Shown here in pieces: positions 1 through 7,876 of a stretch of DNA of 36,939 nucleotides (position 1 is its first letter; every line of letters begins with the position of its first letter). Origin of the DNA: Calditerricola satsumensis. GTDB taxonomy: Bacteria; Bacillota; Bacilli; Calditerricolales; Calditerricolaceae. The notes under the pieces are model-generated. The model made no database searches. It was not told where the DNA came from and worked only from the letters and a program-made list of their open reading frames with translations. The translations under genes were made by a program, and so were the position numbers. The DNA lies in contig NZ_BMOF01000019.1 of assembly GCF_014646935.1 (NCBI RefSeq), positions 1 through 36,939 of the forward strand. Direction: 5' to 3'.

Positions 1-41
1 GTGCTTCTTCTGACACCACCACGATATCAGGAGGTTTTCAT

Positions 42-203
42 TTGCTCAAACCCCCGCATGTCCTACATACGGGCCGAGCAGCATCGGTTGGCGCATTATC
101 CCCAAAACGCGGGCAATCACCTCGTATTTGGCAACACCACAGCCCCCACCTCGTGGGACTGCTTCCCCGCGTGGCCGTCGAATCCTTTGTCGAACTACGG
201 TAA
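42..203 (+). CDS. possible small protein, 53 aa, TTG start
   Basis: A TTG codon sits seven bases after a strong Shine-Dalgarno AGGAGG (29-34) and opens a 53-codon frame ending in TAA at 201-203. The product is basic and proline/histidine-rich, with no membrane segment or motif that I recognise. The frame is also open back to the window edge, so this could be the C-terminal end of a longer upstream plus-strand gene. Only the ribosome-binding site supports it as a gene. It lies 71 bases upstream of the next plus-strand frame. Confidence 0.2.
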   Translation: MLKPPHVLHTGRAASVGALSPKRGQSPRIWQHHSPHLVGLLPRVAVESFVELR

Positions 204-274
204 TTTTTGACGAAAAATCCCTTCGGTTGAAGCGGGACTGGAATACGTCTACTTGGACTGGAAGGATCTGTATA

Positions 275-913
275 ATGGGATTGCAACGTGCCGACCAGTT
301 TTCACGTTCAGGAGTTGTGTTGTCCTTGGCGATCGTTTCGGGGGCTATGGCCTTGTACTTGACCGTCGAAACGGTCGGGATGGCGGAGACCCACCATAAA
401 GCGCACCCGGTCATGTTTCCAGCGCCGGGCGAACAGCACCCGGTGTGGAAGAGCGTGCAACAAGTTCACGCCGCGCTCAATGAACAGCTCGGATGGGGGC
501 GATGGAAAGACCTAGAAAACAAAGCGAGCAATGAATGGGGATGTTGGATCAGGAGGGCGGATAGCCTGTCCACCGAATTGGAAATGGCGGCAGAAGTGCT
601 TGTAAACAAAGAATTGCGCGAACGTTATTTGGAGGCGGCCATTGGACGCGGAACTGACCGGACGCGTGTCCGAAAAAACTTCGCAAAGACGCTGAATTCC
701 GCCCAAAGAGTTCCCGGTGGAATCGGTCGGCCTAACTGTGACGATTTTTCGGGCAAACCAAAATCAAAATTCGTGACAGCGCATGAGAACAAGACAACCA
801 AAACACTCTTTGAGTTGGCAAACGGGGGTCTCCAAAAAAGGCGAGAGCCGAGAACCCTTGCAGCGCAAGGATTCCCGGCTCCTGTGTGGCTCGGCGAGAT
901 CACACTTCCATGA
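275..913 (+). CDS. hypothetical protein with N-terminal membrane anchor or signal segment, convergent to rnjB
   Basis: The start chosen is ATG 275, preceded eight bases upstream by GAAGGA. The frame stays open further upstream but has no ribosome-binding site there. The 212-residue product has a hydrophobic stretch at about residues 13-31 (signal peptide or anchor), then a charged, probably helical middle region rich in Glu, Arg and Ala (about 60-135). I do not recognise a family. The last part reads through the minus-strand rnjB terminator (834-880) and the TGA lies 14 bases inside the rnjB 3' end. The C-terminus may therefore be a run-on after loss of an original stop, or the frame may be chance. 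Composition is less GC-rich than the neighbours, which suggests acquired or decaying DNA. No convincing promoter was seen. Confidence 0.38.
   Translation: MGLQRADQFSRSGVVLSLAIVSGAMALYLTVETVGMAETHHKAHPVMFPAPGEQHPVWKSVQQVHAALNEQLGWGRWKDLENKASNEWGCWIRRADSLSTELEMAAEVLVNKELRERYLEAAIGRGTDRTRVRKNFAKTLNSAQRVPGGIGRPNCDDFSGKPKSKFVTAHENKTTKTLFELANGGLQKRREPRTLAAQGFPAPVWLGEITLP
834..880 (-). terminator. intrinsic terminator after rnjB
   Basis: Read on the minus strand, 880-866 and 860-846 form a 15-bp stem with a five-base loop. It is fully paired when two G-U wobbles are allowed. The same repeat on the plus strand has two A-C mismatches, so the hairpin is built for minus-strand RNA. Six Ts follow at 839-834, after a six-base spacer that is slightly longer than usual. 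It lies 20 bases beyond the rnjB stop and closes the dapA/rnjB transcription unit. Confidence 0.8.
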
Positions 914-2579
914 TGATGGGGAGAATCATCGGGCGGCGACGCGTCATGTCGTAAAGGTACCGGCCCAACGCGTCGCGCACGTTGTTCTTCAACGTCGACC
1001 AGTCTTGAATGTTCGCCTCGATGCACTTCGTGAGCGTCTGCGTGACGATGCGGTTGGCTTCCTCGAACAGTTTCTCCGACTCGCGGACGTAGACGAACCC
1101 GCGGGAGATGATGTCGGGACCGGACAGAATTTTGCCGTCCTGTTTGCTCAGTGTAACGACAACCACGAGAATTCCGTCCTGAGACAGGACTTTGCGGTCT
1201 CGCAGGACGATGTTGCCCACATCGCCGACACCCAGCCCGTCGATGAGCACGTTGCCCGCGGGAATCTTCGGGCCATATCGGGCCTTGCCGCCCGCAATTT
1301 CCACGGTGTCGCCGTTGTCCAAAACGAAGATGTTCTCCGGGGGAATTCCCACCTGCTCGGCGAGCTTGGCATGCATGCGCAACATGCGGTACTCGCCGTG
1401 GATGGGAATAAAGTACTTCGGCTTGATCAGGTTGAGCATCAGCTTGAGCTCTTCCTGACTGCCGTGACCGGAGACGTGCACGCCCGGATGCGTTCCGGCA
1501 GCGTGGTAGACCACCTCGGCGCCGAGGCGGAAGAGCTGGTCAACCGTTCGCCCGACAAACCGCTCGTTGCCCGGAATGGGGGTGGCAGCAATGATGACCG
1601 TGTCGCCCGGCAAAATGTCGATCTTCTTGTGTGCCGACCGGGCCATCAAGGTGAGGGCGGACATCGGCTCGCCCTGGCTCCCCGTCGACAGAATGACCAC
1701 CTTATGAGCGGGGAGCTTGTTGATTTCGTCCGGCTCCACGAGCATGCCCGGCGGCACTTTCAGGTATCCCAGGTCGATGGCCGTCTGCACGACGTTGATC
1801 ATGCTCCGGCCGACAATCGTCACCTTCCGTCCCACTGCGGCCGCCGCATCGATCACTTGCTGGATGCGGTGAATGTTCGACGCGAAGGTGGCCACCACAA
1901 TGCGCTGTTTCGCCTTGTGGAAAACGTCCAAGATCGCTTCGCCGACCAGACGTTCTGACCCCGTGTAACCGGGACGCTCGGCGTTGGTGCTGTCCGACAT
2001 CAGCGCGAGCACCCCGCGCTCCCCGATTTCCGCCATCTTGGCGAGATCAGCCACCTGGCCACCGACCGGCGTCTGGTCGAATTTGAAGTCGCCCGTATGC
2101 ACGACAATCCCTTCCGGCGTCTCCAGGCAAATGCCGACCGAATCGGGAATGCTGTGGTTGGTGCGGAAAAACGTCGCCCGGAAGACGCCAAGGCGGATTT
2201 CCGACTTGGGATGGATGAGCACCCGCTTCGTTTGATTCAGGATGCCCGCCTCACGGAGCTTCGCCTCCACCAACCCGAGCGTCAGCTTCGTGCCGAACAC
2301 CGGAACGTTGACGCGCTTGAGGACATAGGGCAGCGCCCCGATATGGTCCTCGTGACCGTGCGTGAGCAGGATCCCCCGAACCTTGTCCTTGTGTTCCTCG
2401 AGGTAGGAGATGTCCGGGATGACCATGTCAATCCCGAGCATCTCCTCCTCGGGGAACATCAGCCCCGCATCGATCACGACGATGTCGTTGCCGTACTGGA
2501 CGCAGTACATGTTCTTGCCGATCTCGCCGAGCCCGCCCAGTGCAAAGATCAGCAGTCTGCGGTTGTACCCTTTCGACAA
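900..2579 (-). CDS. rnjB: ribonuclease J (RNase J2 position, RnjB-like)
   Basis: This is a 559-aa metallo-beta-lactamase/beta-CASP ribonuclease for mRNA decay and RNA maturation. The metal-binding motif HGHEDH is at residues 74-79. The HTGDFKFD segment and the family C-terminus RRPMILPIIMEV are present, and length matches RNase J (about 555 aa). Sequence near the N-terminus (PEEEMLGIDMVIPDISYL) and its place after dapA match B. subtilis RnjB. Unlike B. subtilis RnjB, which I recall as HGHDEN, the catalytic motif is complete, so it should be active. The start is TTG 2579 with AGGAGGGG six bases upstream. A sigma-A promoter at 2643-2671 lies in the gap after dapA and a terminator follows the gene, so it can be transcribed alone. 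Whether it is the only RNase J cannot be judged from this window. Confidence 0.93.
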   Translation of the reverse strand: MSKGYNRRLLIFALGGLGEIGKNMYCVQYGNDIVVIDAGLMFPEEEMLGIDMVIPDISYLEEHKDKVRGILLTHGHEDHIGALPYVLKRVNVPVFGTKLTLGLVEAKLREAGILNQTKRVLIHPKSEIRLGVFRATFFRTNHSIPDSVGICLETPEGIVVHTGDFKFDQTPVGGQVADLAKMAEIGERGVLALMSDSTNAERPGYTGSERLVGEAILDVFHKAKQRIVVATFASNIHRIQQVIDAAAAVGRKVTIVGRSMINVVQTAIDLGYLKVPPGMLVEPDEINKLPAHKVVILSTGSQGEPMSALTLMARSAHKKIDILPGDTVIIAATPIPGNERFVGRTVDQLFRLGAEVVYHAAGTHPGVHVSGHGSQEELKLMLNLIKPKYFIPIHGEYRMLRMHAKLAEQVGIPPENIFVLDNGDTVEIAGGKARYGPKIPAGNVLIDGLGVGDVGNIVLRDRKVLSQDGILVVVVTLSKQDGKILSGPDIISRGFVYVRESEKLFEEANRIVTQTLTKCIEANIQDWSTLKNNVRDALGRYLYDMTRRRPMILPIIMEV

Positions 2580-2642
2580 CTGGTGCCCCTCCTATAGGGG
2601 TTGCCGTTACACCGTTCGAGCCGCACACAGTCACTTGGTCCC

Positions 2643-2671
2643 ATTATACCCGAGAAGACCGAATGTGACAA
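2643..2671 (-). promoter_or_regulatory. sigma-A promoter of rnjB
   Basis: On the minus strand, TTGTCA (2671-2666), a 17-base spacer and a perfect TATAAT (2648-2643) lie in the gap between dapA and rnjB. The predicted start is near 2636, giving a leader of roughly 57 bases to the TTG start of rnjB. This allows rnjB to be expressed separately from the dap genes. Confidence 0.8.
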
Positions 2672-2698
2672 GTTGAAACAGGAAAACCTTCCCGGCGA

Positions 2699-3568
2699 TT
2701 ACCGGCGCGGAAGCAGTTTCGCCAGCGCTTGGCGCTGGTTTTCGTCCAAGGGGACAAGCGGCAGGCGTACGCCGCCGACGGGAATGCCCATCATGTTGAG
2801 GGCCGCCTTGACCGGCACCGGGTTCGGGGCCATGAACAGCCCCTCAAACAGCGGCAGCAGCTTGCGATGGAGAGCGGCGGCGTGGGTCACGTCGCCGGCG
2901 AAGAAGGCTTCCATCATCTCCTTTATTTCCCGTCCCACCACATGCGACGCCACGCTGACGACCCCCACCGCCCCGATGGCGAGAGCCGGAAGCGTCAGGT
3001 AGTCATCGCCGCTGTACAAGAGGAAATCATCGGGCGTCTGTTCAATGATCGTCGCCATCTGCGACAGGTTGCCACTCGATTCCTTGACGGCGACGATGTT
3101 GTCGATGGCGGAGAGGCGCACCACCGTCTCCGCGCTCAGGTTGACGCCGGTGCGGCCGGGAATGTTGTAGAGCATGATCGGCAGGCGCGTGCTCTCGGCA
3201 ATCGCGCGGAAGTGCTGGTACAGGCCTTCCTGGGACGGCTTGTTGTAGTACGGGACGACGCTCAGGATGCCGTCCACGCCGGCCTCCTCGGCCAGCTGCG
3301 TGAGCTTCACCGCCTCCGCCGTGTTGTTGCCGCCGGTGCCGGCGATCACCTTGCCGCGCCCCCGGACCTTTTCCACGACGAAACGAAACAGCTCGAGCTT
3401 TTCCTCTTTGCTCAGCGTAGGCGACTCGCCCGTCGTCCCGGCCACGACGACGCTGTCCGTCCCCGTGGCGAACAGATGATCGAGGAGTCGCTCCACCGCC
3501 GCATAATCCACCCGCAAATTGTCGTCGAAAGGCGTCACCATTGCGGTGATCAGTCGTCCGAACAGCAC
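2699..3568 (-). CDS. dapA: 4-hydroxy-tetrahydrodipicolinate synthase
   Basis: DapA condenses pyruvate with aspartate semialdehyde, the first committed step to dipicolinate, diaminopimelate and lysine. The 289-aa TIM-barrel protein has GTTGES at 44-49, PYYNKPSQEG at 106-115, Tyr134 and the Schiff-base lysine at 162 (VKESSG), and it aligns end to end with B. subtilis DapA. The GTG start at 3568 gives the family N-terminus (MLFGRLITAMVTPF) and has GGAGG ten bases upstream. It lies inside the end of dapG, a 19-base overlap that implies translational coupling. Its product feeds dpaA/dpaB in spores and cell-wall diaminopimelate synthesis in growth. Confidence 0.97.
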   Translation of the reverse strand: MLFGRLITAMVTPFDDNLRVDYAAVERLLDHLFATGTDSVVVAGTTGESPTLSKEEKLELFRFVVEKVRGRGKVIAGTGGNNTAEAVKLTQLAEEAGVDGILSVVPYYNKPSQEGLYQHFRAIAESTRLPIMLYNIPGRTGVNLSAETVVRLSAIDNIVAVKESSGNLSQMATIIEQTPDDFLLYSGDDYLTLPALAIGAVGVVSVASHVVGREIKEMMEAFFAGDVTHAAALHRKLLPLFEGLFMAPNPVPVKAALNMMGIPVGGVRLPLVPLDENQRQALAKLLPRR

Positions 3569-4812
3569 GCCGCTTCCGCCTCCTGCGCACCGATTTTGTG
3601 GAGGTTGAACTTCCGGTGCAGGGCGCGCACGGCCCGCACCATGTCTTCTTGCCTGACGAGCACCCAGATGGTGGTGTGCGAGTCGGCCGACTGGAGGATG
3701 GGGATGTCCTCCTCGGTCAGCGCCTCGGTAATCATGGCCATGACGCCGGGCACGCCGGCCATCCCCGCCCCGATGGCCGACACCTTGGCGCAGTGCGGCA
3801 CGAGCTGCGGCGAAAAGCCCATCTCGCGCAGGATGGCCGCCGCGCGCTCGGCCTCCTCGTCGGCCACCGTGTATACCACGCCGGTGGGGTTGACGTTGAT
3901 GAAATCGACGCTGATGTGGTGTTCGGCCATGGCCTTGAACACCTTGAGGTGCACGTCGTACTCGCCTTCGGGCGCCGGCACCTTGATCTGCGTGATGTTG
4001 GCCACGTAGGCGATCCCCGTGATCGGCCGGTCGCGGAACTCCGTGGCGATGCGGTTCTTCTCGGCGACGCTGGTGACGAGCGTTCCGGGGTCATCGGAGA
4101 AGGTGGAGCGGATGCGGATCGGCGTGTTCGTCTGCATGGCGATCTCCACCGCCCGCGGGTGGATCACCTTGGCCCCCTGATAGGCCATGTTGCACACCTC
4201 GTAGAACGTCACCGTCGACAGGGGGCGGGCGTCTTCCACGATGCGCGGGTCGGCCGTCATCACGCCGTCCACGTCGGTGAAGATGTCCACGTATTCCGCG
4301 CGGAGGGCGACACCCAGGGCCGTGGCCGTCGTGTCGCTGCCGCCGCGCCCAAGGGTGGTGATCTCCCCTTCCGCCGTCTGGCCTTGGAACCCGGTGACGA
4401 TCACCACGTCGCACTTCTCCAGCTCGTCGCGGATCCGCTTCGGGTTGATGCTGACGATGTGCGCATTGGTGTGCTCGTTGTCCGTCACGATGCCCGCCTG
4501 GCCGCCGGTGAGGAGGCGCGCCTTGAGCCCCGCCCGCGCGAAGTCGGCCACCAGCACGGCGCCGGCGATAATCTCCCCGCAGTGCATCAAGAGGTCACGC
4601 TCGCGCGGGGGAAGGAGCACCCCTTCCTCGTCGCGCACGAGGTCAAGGAGCGTGTCGGTGGCGTAGGGCTCGCCGCGCCGCCCCATGGCCGACACGACGA
4701 CGACGACGCGGTACCCTTCTTCCATCGCCCGGCGCACATGGTGGATGACCCGCGCCCGCTTTTCCGGCGCGTTGACCGAGGTGCCGCCGAACTTCTGCAC
4801 GAGGATGCGCAT
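3550..4812 (-). CDS. dapG: aspartate kinase I, DapG type
   Basis: Aspartokinase phosphorylates aspartate to start the aspartate-family pathway. The 420-aa protein shows KFGGTSV at 7-13, GRGGSD at 155-160 and FTDVDGV at 178-184 of the amino-acid kinase fold, followed by tandem ACT regulatory domains from about 265 onward. DapG enzymes of Bacillus are feedback-inhibited by diaminopimelate; that is inferred here from the neighbours. The start is ATG 4812 with GGAGG seven bases upstream. It lies 15 bases after asd and overlaps dapA. It is slightly longer than B. subtilis DapG because of a Cys/Asp-ended tail that also carries the dapA ribosome-binding site. Confidence 0.95.
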   Translation of the reverse strand: MRILVQKFGGTSVNAPEKRARVIHHVRRAMEEGYRVVVVVSAMGRRGEPYATDTLLDLVRDEEGVLLPPRERDLLMHCGEIIAGAVLVADFARAGLKARLLTGGQAGIVTDNEHTNAHIVSINPKRIRDELEKCDVVIVTGFQGQTAEGEITTLGRGGSDTTATALGVALRAEYVDIFTDVDGVMTADPRIVEDARPLSTVTFYEVCNMAYQGAKVIHPRAVEIAMQTNTPIRIRSTFSDDPGTLVTSVAEKNRIATEFRDRPITGIAYVANITQIKVPAPEGEYDVHLKVFKAMAEHHISVDFINVNPTGVVYTVADEEAERAAAILREMGFSPQLVPHCAKVSAIGAGMAGVPGVMAMITEALTEEDIPILQSADSHTTIWVLVRQEDMVRAVRALHRKFNLHKIGAQEAEAACCSDD

Positions 4813-4827
4813 GGCCCGTCCTCCCCC

Positions 4828-5847
4828 TCACGCATCAATCCGCAGGAAGAGATGCTCGGCGATCTGCACCGCGTTGAGGGCGGCGCCCTTCAGCAGCTGG
4901 TCGCCAACGACGAAGAAGTCGAGGGCGTTGTCAAAGGCGAGGTTCCGGCGGATGCGCCCCACCTCGACGTTCCCCTTGCCGCTGGCGGTGAGGGGCATGG
5001 GATAGCGCCGCTCGGCTGGGTCGTCGACCACCTCCACGCCCGGCGCCTCTGCCAGCACGGCGCGGGCCGCCTCGGGGGTCACCGGGCGCGCGAACTCGAC
5101 GGTGACGGCCTCGGCGTGGGCGCGCAGCGTGGGGACGCGCACGGCGGTGCAGCTGATGCGGATCGAATCGTCGCCGAAGATCTTGTGCGTCTCCCAGACG
5201 ACCTTCATCTCTTCGCGGGTGTAGCCGTTGTCCTGGAAGGCGTCGATCTGCGGGATGACGTTGAAGGCCAGGGGATGGGGAAACACCTCGCCCCGCGCCT
5301 CCTCGCCATGGAGCACCCGGCCGGTTTCGCGCAGGAGCTCCTCCATCGCCGCGGCCCCCGCCCCGCTGGCCGCCTGGTACGTGCTGACGATGACCCGCTT
5401 GGCGCGGAAGGCCTGGTGCAGCGGCCAGAGGGCCACGGCCAGGATGGCGGTGGTGCAGTTGGGGTTGGCGATGAGCCCCTTGTGGCGCGCCAGGGCGTGG
5501 GCGTTCACTTCCGGCACGACGAGGGGGACGTCCGGCTCGTAGCGGAAGGCTGACGAGTTGTCGATGACCACAGCCCCGCGCCGCACGGCTTCGGGTGCCA
5601 GGGCCTTGCTCGTGCTTCCCCCCGCGCTGAACAAGGCCAGGTCGATCCCGTCAAAGGCCTCCGGCGTCGCCTCCCGCACGGTCACGGCCCGGCCGCGGAA
5701 GGCGACCGTCTTCCCCGCCGACCGCGCCGAGGCGAGGGGGCGCAGCTCGCCAACGGGAAAATCGCGCTCCTCCAAGAGGCGCAGAATCTCTCGTCCGACC
5801 GCTCCCGTTGCGCCGACGACAGCAACGTTCAACCGCCTGTTCGCCAC
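4828..5847 (-). CDS. asd: aspartate-semialdehyde dehydrogenase
   Basis: Asd reduces aspartyl phosphate to aspartate semialdehyde with NADPH, supplying DapA and the threonine/methionine branch. The 339-aa product has the Rossmann motif GATGAVG at 12-18 and the catalytic cysteine 131 in NPNCTT. The start is GTG 5847 with an AGGAG ribosome-binding site eight bases or so upstream; no ATG fits the family N-terminus. It is the first gene of the asd-dapG-dapA group, separated from dpaB by 91 bases containing a hairpin. I found no clear promoter in that gap, so transcription probably continues from dpaA/dpaB or starts from an unrecognised site. Confidence 0.96.
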   Translation of the reverse strand: MANRRLNVAVVGATGAVGREILRLLEERDFPVGELRPLASARSAGKTVAFRGRAVTVREATPEAFDGIDLALFSAGGSTSKALAPEAVRRGAVVIDNSSAFRYEPDVPLVVPEVNAHALARHKGLIANPNCTTAILAVALWPLHQAFRAKRVIVSTYQAASGAGAAAMEELLRETGRVLHGEEARGEVFPHPLAFNVIPQIDAFQDNGYTREEMKVVWETHKIFGDDSIRISCTAVRVPTLRAHAEAVTVEFARPVTPEAARAVLAEAPGVEVVDDPAERRYPMPLTASGKGNVEVGRIRRNLAFDNALDFFVVGDQLLKGAALNAVQIAEHLFLRIDA

Positions 5848-5922
5848 GTCGTTCTCTCCTCTCCCATAGGCTGCCGCGCTCCGCTACAGGAACGCGGGCG
5901 CGTTGTCTCCAACAAGGCGAAG

Positions 5923-5945
5923 GGCGTAGGCCGGTGCCCTACGCC
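5923..5945 (-). terminator. possible weak terminator or processing hairpin at the end of dpaB
   Basis: GGCGTAGG and CCTACGCC form a perfect 8-bp stem with a seven-base loop on the minus strand. The dpaB stop codon is inside the upstream arm. The following bases (CTTCGCCTTGTTGG) are only moderately T-rich, so termination would be partial. It could reduce read-through from the sporulation genes dpaA/dpaB into the vegetatively needed asd-dapG-dapA. Confidence 0.4.
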
Positions 5946-6541
5946 TGGGTGTAGCGATACGTTTCGATGAGAACGGGTTGCAGCTGCCGGCCTTCCAAGG
6001 CCGCCGCCACCGTTTCGGGGATCAGCGCCATCCGCGCCACGAGAGAGTTGGGTTTCTTATCGGGCGCGTCTTGCCCAAAGGGAACAAAGTAGATGTTCTT
6101 GGCGGCGATGAGCTTGGCGATGTTGGCCGCATTGAGTCCCAGGCCGTCGTTGGTGGAGATGGCCACGACGACCGGACGCCCGTTGCGCATCGTCGCCTTG
6201 GCCGCCATCAGCACCGGGCTGTCGGTGATGGCGTTGGCCAGTTTGGCCGTCGACGCGCCGGTGCAGGGGGCGATCACCATGCAGTCGAGGGCCTTGGATG
6301 GCCCGAGAGGCTCGGCCTCGACAATGGAGGCAATCACGTCGCGTCCTGTGATCTCGCGCAGCCGGCGCAGCCAATCCTCGGCGTCACCAAAGCGCGTGTT
6401 CGTGGTGGCCACGGTGTGGGTGACGATCGGAATCACCGTGGCGCCGGCGTCGACGAGCCGCTTGATCTGCGGCATCACCTCGGCGTACGTGCAGTGCGAA
6501 CCGGTCAGGCCGAAGCCGATGGTTTTCCCGCTCAGGTTCAC
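5939..6541 (-). CDS. dpaB: dipicolinate synthase subunit B
   Basis: SpoVFB/DpaB is the flavoprotein-like subunit that, with DpaA, oxidises dihydrodipicolinate to dipicolinic acid in the mother cell; DPA then accumulates in the spore core. The 200-aa product closely follows the family: GFGLTGSHCTY near the N-terminus, NTRFG at about 48-52, LDCMVIAPCTG at 85-95, and LANAITDSPVLMAAKAT. The start is GTG 6541, not upstream codons in the same frame. It has AGGAGG seven bases before it, gives the family N-terminus, and overlaps the dpaA stop as GTGA, so the two subunits are translationally coupled. Confidence 0.96.
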   Translation of the reverse strand: MNLSGKTIGFGLTGSHCTYAEVMPQIKRLVDAGATVIPIVTHTVATTNTRFGDAEDWLRRLREITGRDVIASIVEAEPLGPSKALDCMVIAPCTGASTAKLANAITDSPVLMAAKATMRNGRPVVVAISTNDGLGLNAANIAKLIAAKNIYFVPFGQDAPDKKPNSLVARMALIPETVAAALEGRQLQPVLIETYRYTQA

Positions 6542-7437
6542 GGCAAACCCTCCTGGTTCCCCTTCTTTTCGAGGATCAGCCGGATGATCGTGTTGGCCAA
6601 GATCTGTCCGGCTGTCTTCGGGGCAACGATCCCGGGCAAACCAGGGGCCAAGAGCGCCTTGATGCCGCGTTTTTCCGCGTAGCGAAAGTCGGTGCCGCCG
6701 GGGCTCGACGCCAGGTCGATGATCACGGCGTGCGGCGGCATGCGCGCGATCACTTCCGCCGTCAACACAAGGGCCGGAATGGTGTTGAACACGATGTCCA
6801 CGTCGCGCACGCACTGGGCCAGGTCGCGCAAATAAAACGGCGCATACCCCATCGCAAAGGCACGCGCGTAGTGTTCGGGTCGCCGCACACCGACGCGCAC
6901 GTGCGCCCCCAGCGCCTTGAGCCCTTGGGCCAAGGTGAAGCCCGTGCGGCCCAGCCCCAGCACGATCGTTTGTGCGTCGTGGAGGGTGATGTCCGTGTTC
7001 TGGATGGCCATCATGAGGGCGCCTTCCATCGTGGGGATGGAATTGTAGATGGCCACCTCGTCCACATCGAGGAGCTGGATGAGCCGCAAACGGTGCCGCT
7101 GACAGAGATTCAGCAAATACGGTCGGGCCATTCCGGTGAACACCAGGGTTGACGGCTTGAGCTGCGCCGCGTGCTCATCGCGGAAGACGAGGGTGCCAGG
7201 GGCGAAGATGCTCTCCACGTGGCCGTTGTCATCCGTGCCCACGACCGGCAGCACCAACACGTCGATGCCGGTCAGTTCTCCGGGAACCCAACGCCCTTTC
7301 GTCGTGCCTACCGGTGGCGGATTGAGGTTGTCATACCCAAACAGCGTGACCGTCGCATCCAGTTCCACGCATTTGCGAATCACTTCCAAATGACGGGCGT
7401 CTCCGCCAGCAAACGCGATGTGGATCCCCGTCAACAT
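6538..7437 (-). CDS. dpaA: dipicolinate synthase subunit A
   Basis: SpoVFA/DpaA is the NAD(P)-binding subunit of dipicolinate synthase. The 299-aa protein has an N-terminal domain with the conserved AGGDARHLEV and a Rossmann motif GLGRTG at 161-166. Length and sequence match B. subtilis SpoVFA. The start is ATG 7437 with AAAGGGG nine bases upstream. In Bacillus the operon is read by sigma-K in the mother cell; here the only promoter-like sequence I see is a sigma-A-type one at 7460-7487. Presence of this gene implies that the organism forms DPA-containing endospores. Confidence 0.96.
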   Translation of the reverse strand: MLTGIHIAFAGGDARHLEVIRKCVELDATVTLFGYDNLNPPPVGTTKGRWVPGELTGIDVLVLPVVGTDDNGHVESIFAPGTLVFRDEHAAQLKPSTLVFTGMARPYLLNLCQRHRLRLIQLLDVDEVAIYNSIPTMEGALMMAIQNTDITLHDAQTIVLGLGRTGFTLAQGLKALGAHVRVGVRRPEHYARAFAMGYAPFYLRDLAQCVRDVDIVFNTIPALVLTAEVIARMPPHAVIIDLASSPGGTDFRYAEKRGIKALLAPGLPGIVAPKTAGQILANTIIRLILEKKGNQEGLP

Positions 7438-7459
7438 GCGGGCGTTCCCCTTTCAGACC

Positions 7460-7487
7460 ATTGTACTCGAAAACGTGGCGATTGCAA
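7460..7487 (-). promoter_or_regulatory. putative promoter upstream of dpaA
   Basis: Minus-strand TTGCAA (7487-7482), a 16-base spacer and TACAAT (7465-7460) resemble a sigma-A promoter. The predicted start near 7453 falls at the edge of the dpaA ribosome-binding site, leaving a very short leader. A sigma-K promoter would be expected from Bacillus, and I could not find a good CATANNNTA match, so this assignment is uncertain. Confidence 0.4.
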
Positions 7488-7583
7488 ACCGTATCCAATG
7501 GGTCGCAACCGGGATCGCGCCAAGTCTGGTGCATCCTATTCCGCTGCACCCTCAAGGGTGAATCGCCCGCGATGACGGAAAGC

Positions 7584-7850
7584 CTACGGTTCCGAGGGAT
7601 GCGGACCGTCCGTCACCGCCTGGCTGCTGCGCACGATGATCAGGTCCGGTCCCACCGACAAGACGGCATCCCAAGGAATGACGATGGCGGCGCGCCGCCG
7701 CGGAAAGCCGAACAGGGACGGGGCGGCGAGCACGATGGCCTCGATCCGCCCCGAGGGATCGAGGAGCAAATCGGCATCCCCGAGCACGCCCAGCCGCTCC
7801 CCGCGATCATAGTCGATGATCTCCTTTTCCTTCATCTCCCGAAAGCGCAT
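7584..7850 (-). CDS. ymxH: YlmC/YmxH family PRC-barrel sporulation protein
   Basis: This 88-aa PRC-barrel-like protein has the family pattern: KEIIDYDRGERLGVLGDADLLLD near the N-terminus (broken here only by my listing), then AIVIPWDAVLSVGPDLIIV. YmxH of B. subtilis sits at the same place next to spoVFA, and paralogues (YlmC) are sporulation-associated; the biochemical role is unknown. The start is ATG 7850, preceded by AAGGGGGGG. An upstream in-frame GTG lies before that ribosome-binding site and is not used. It is separated from dut by an intrinsic terminator and has an unusual leader (7877-7917). Confidence 0.88.
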   Translation of the reverse strand: MRFREMKEKEIIDYDRGERLGVLGDADLLLDPSGRIEAIVLAAPSLFGFPRRRAAIVIPWDAVLSVGPDLIIVRSSQAVTDGPHPSEP

Positions 7851-7876
7851 GCACGTCCCCCCCTTCACGTTGCGGT

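Noticed and set aside
253-276. Promoter TTGGAC/TATAAT before the 275-913 frame
   Set aside because: The spacer is only 12 bases and the -10 overlaps the ATG start codon.
783-1958. Long plus-strand frames opposite the minus-strand genes (for example antisense to rnjB, dapG, polC and proS)
   Set aside because: They are mirror frames produced by high GC codon bias, with His/Arg/Gly-rich nonsense sequences, no ribosome-binding sites, and a well-identified gene on the other strand.
7547-7560. Terminator between ymxH and dpaA (CACCCT/AGGGTG repeat)
   Set aside because: The stem is only six bases with a two-base loop and no T-run on either strand.
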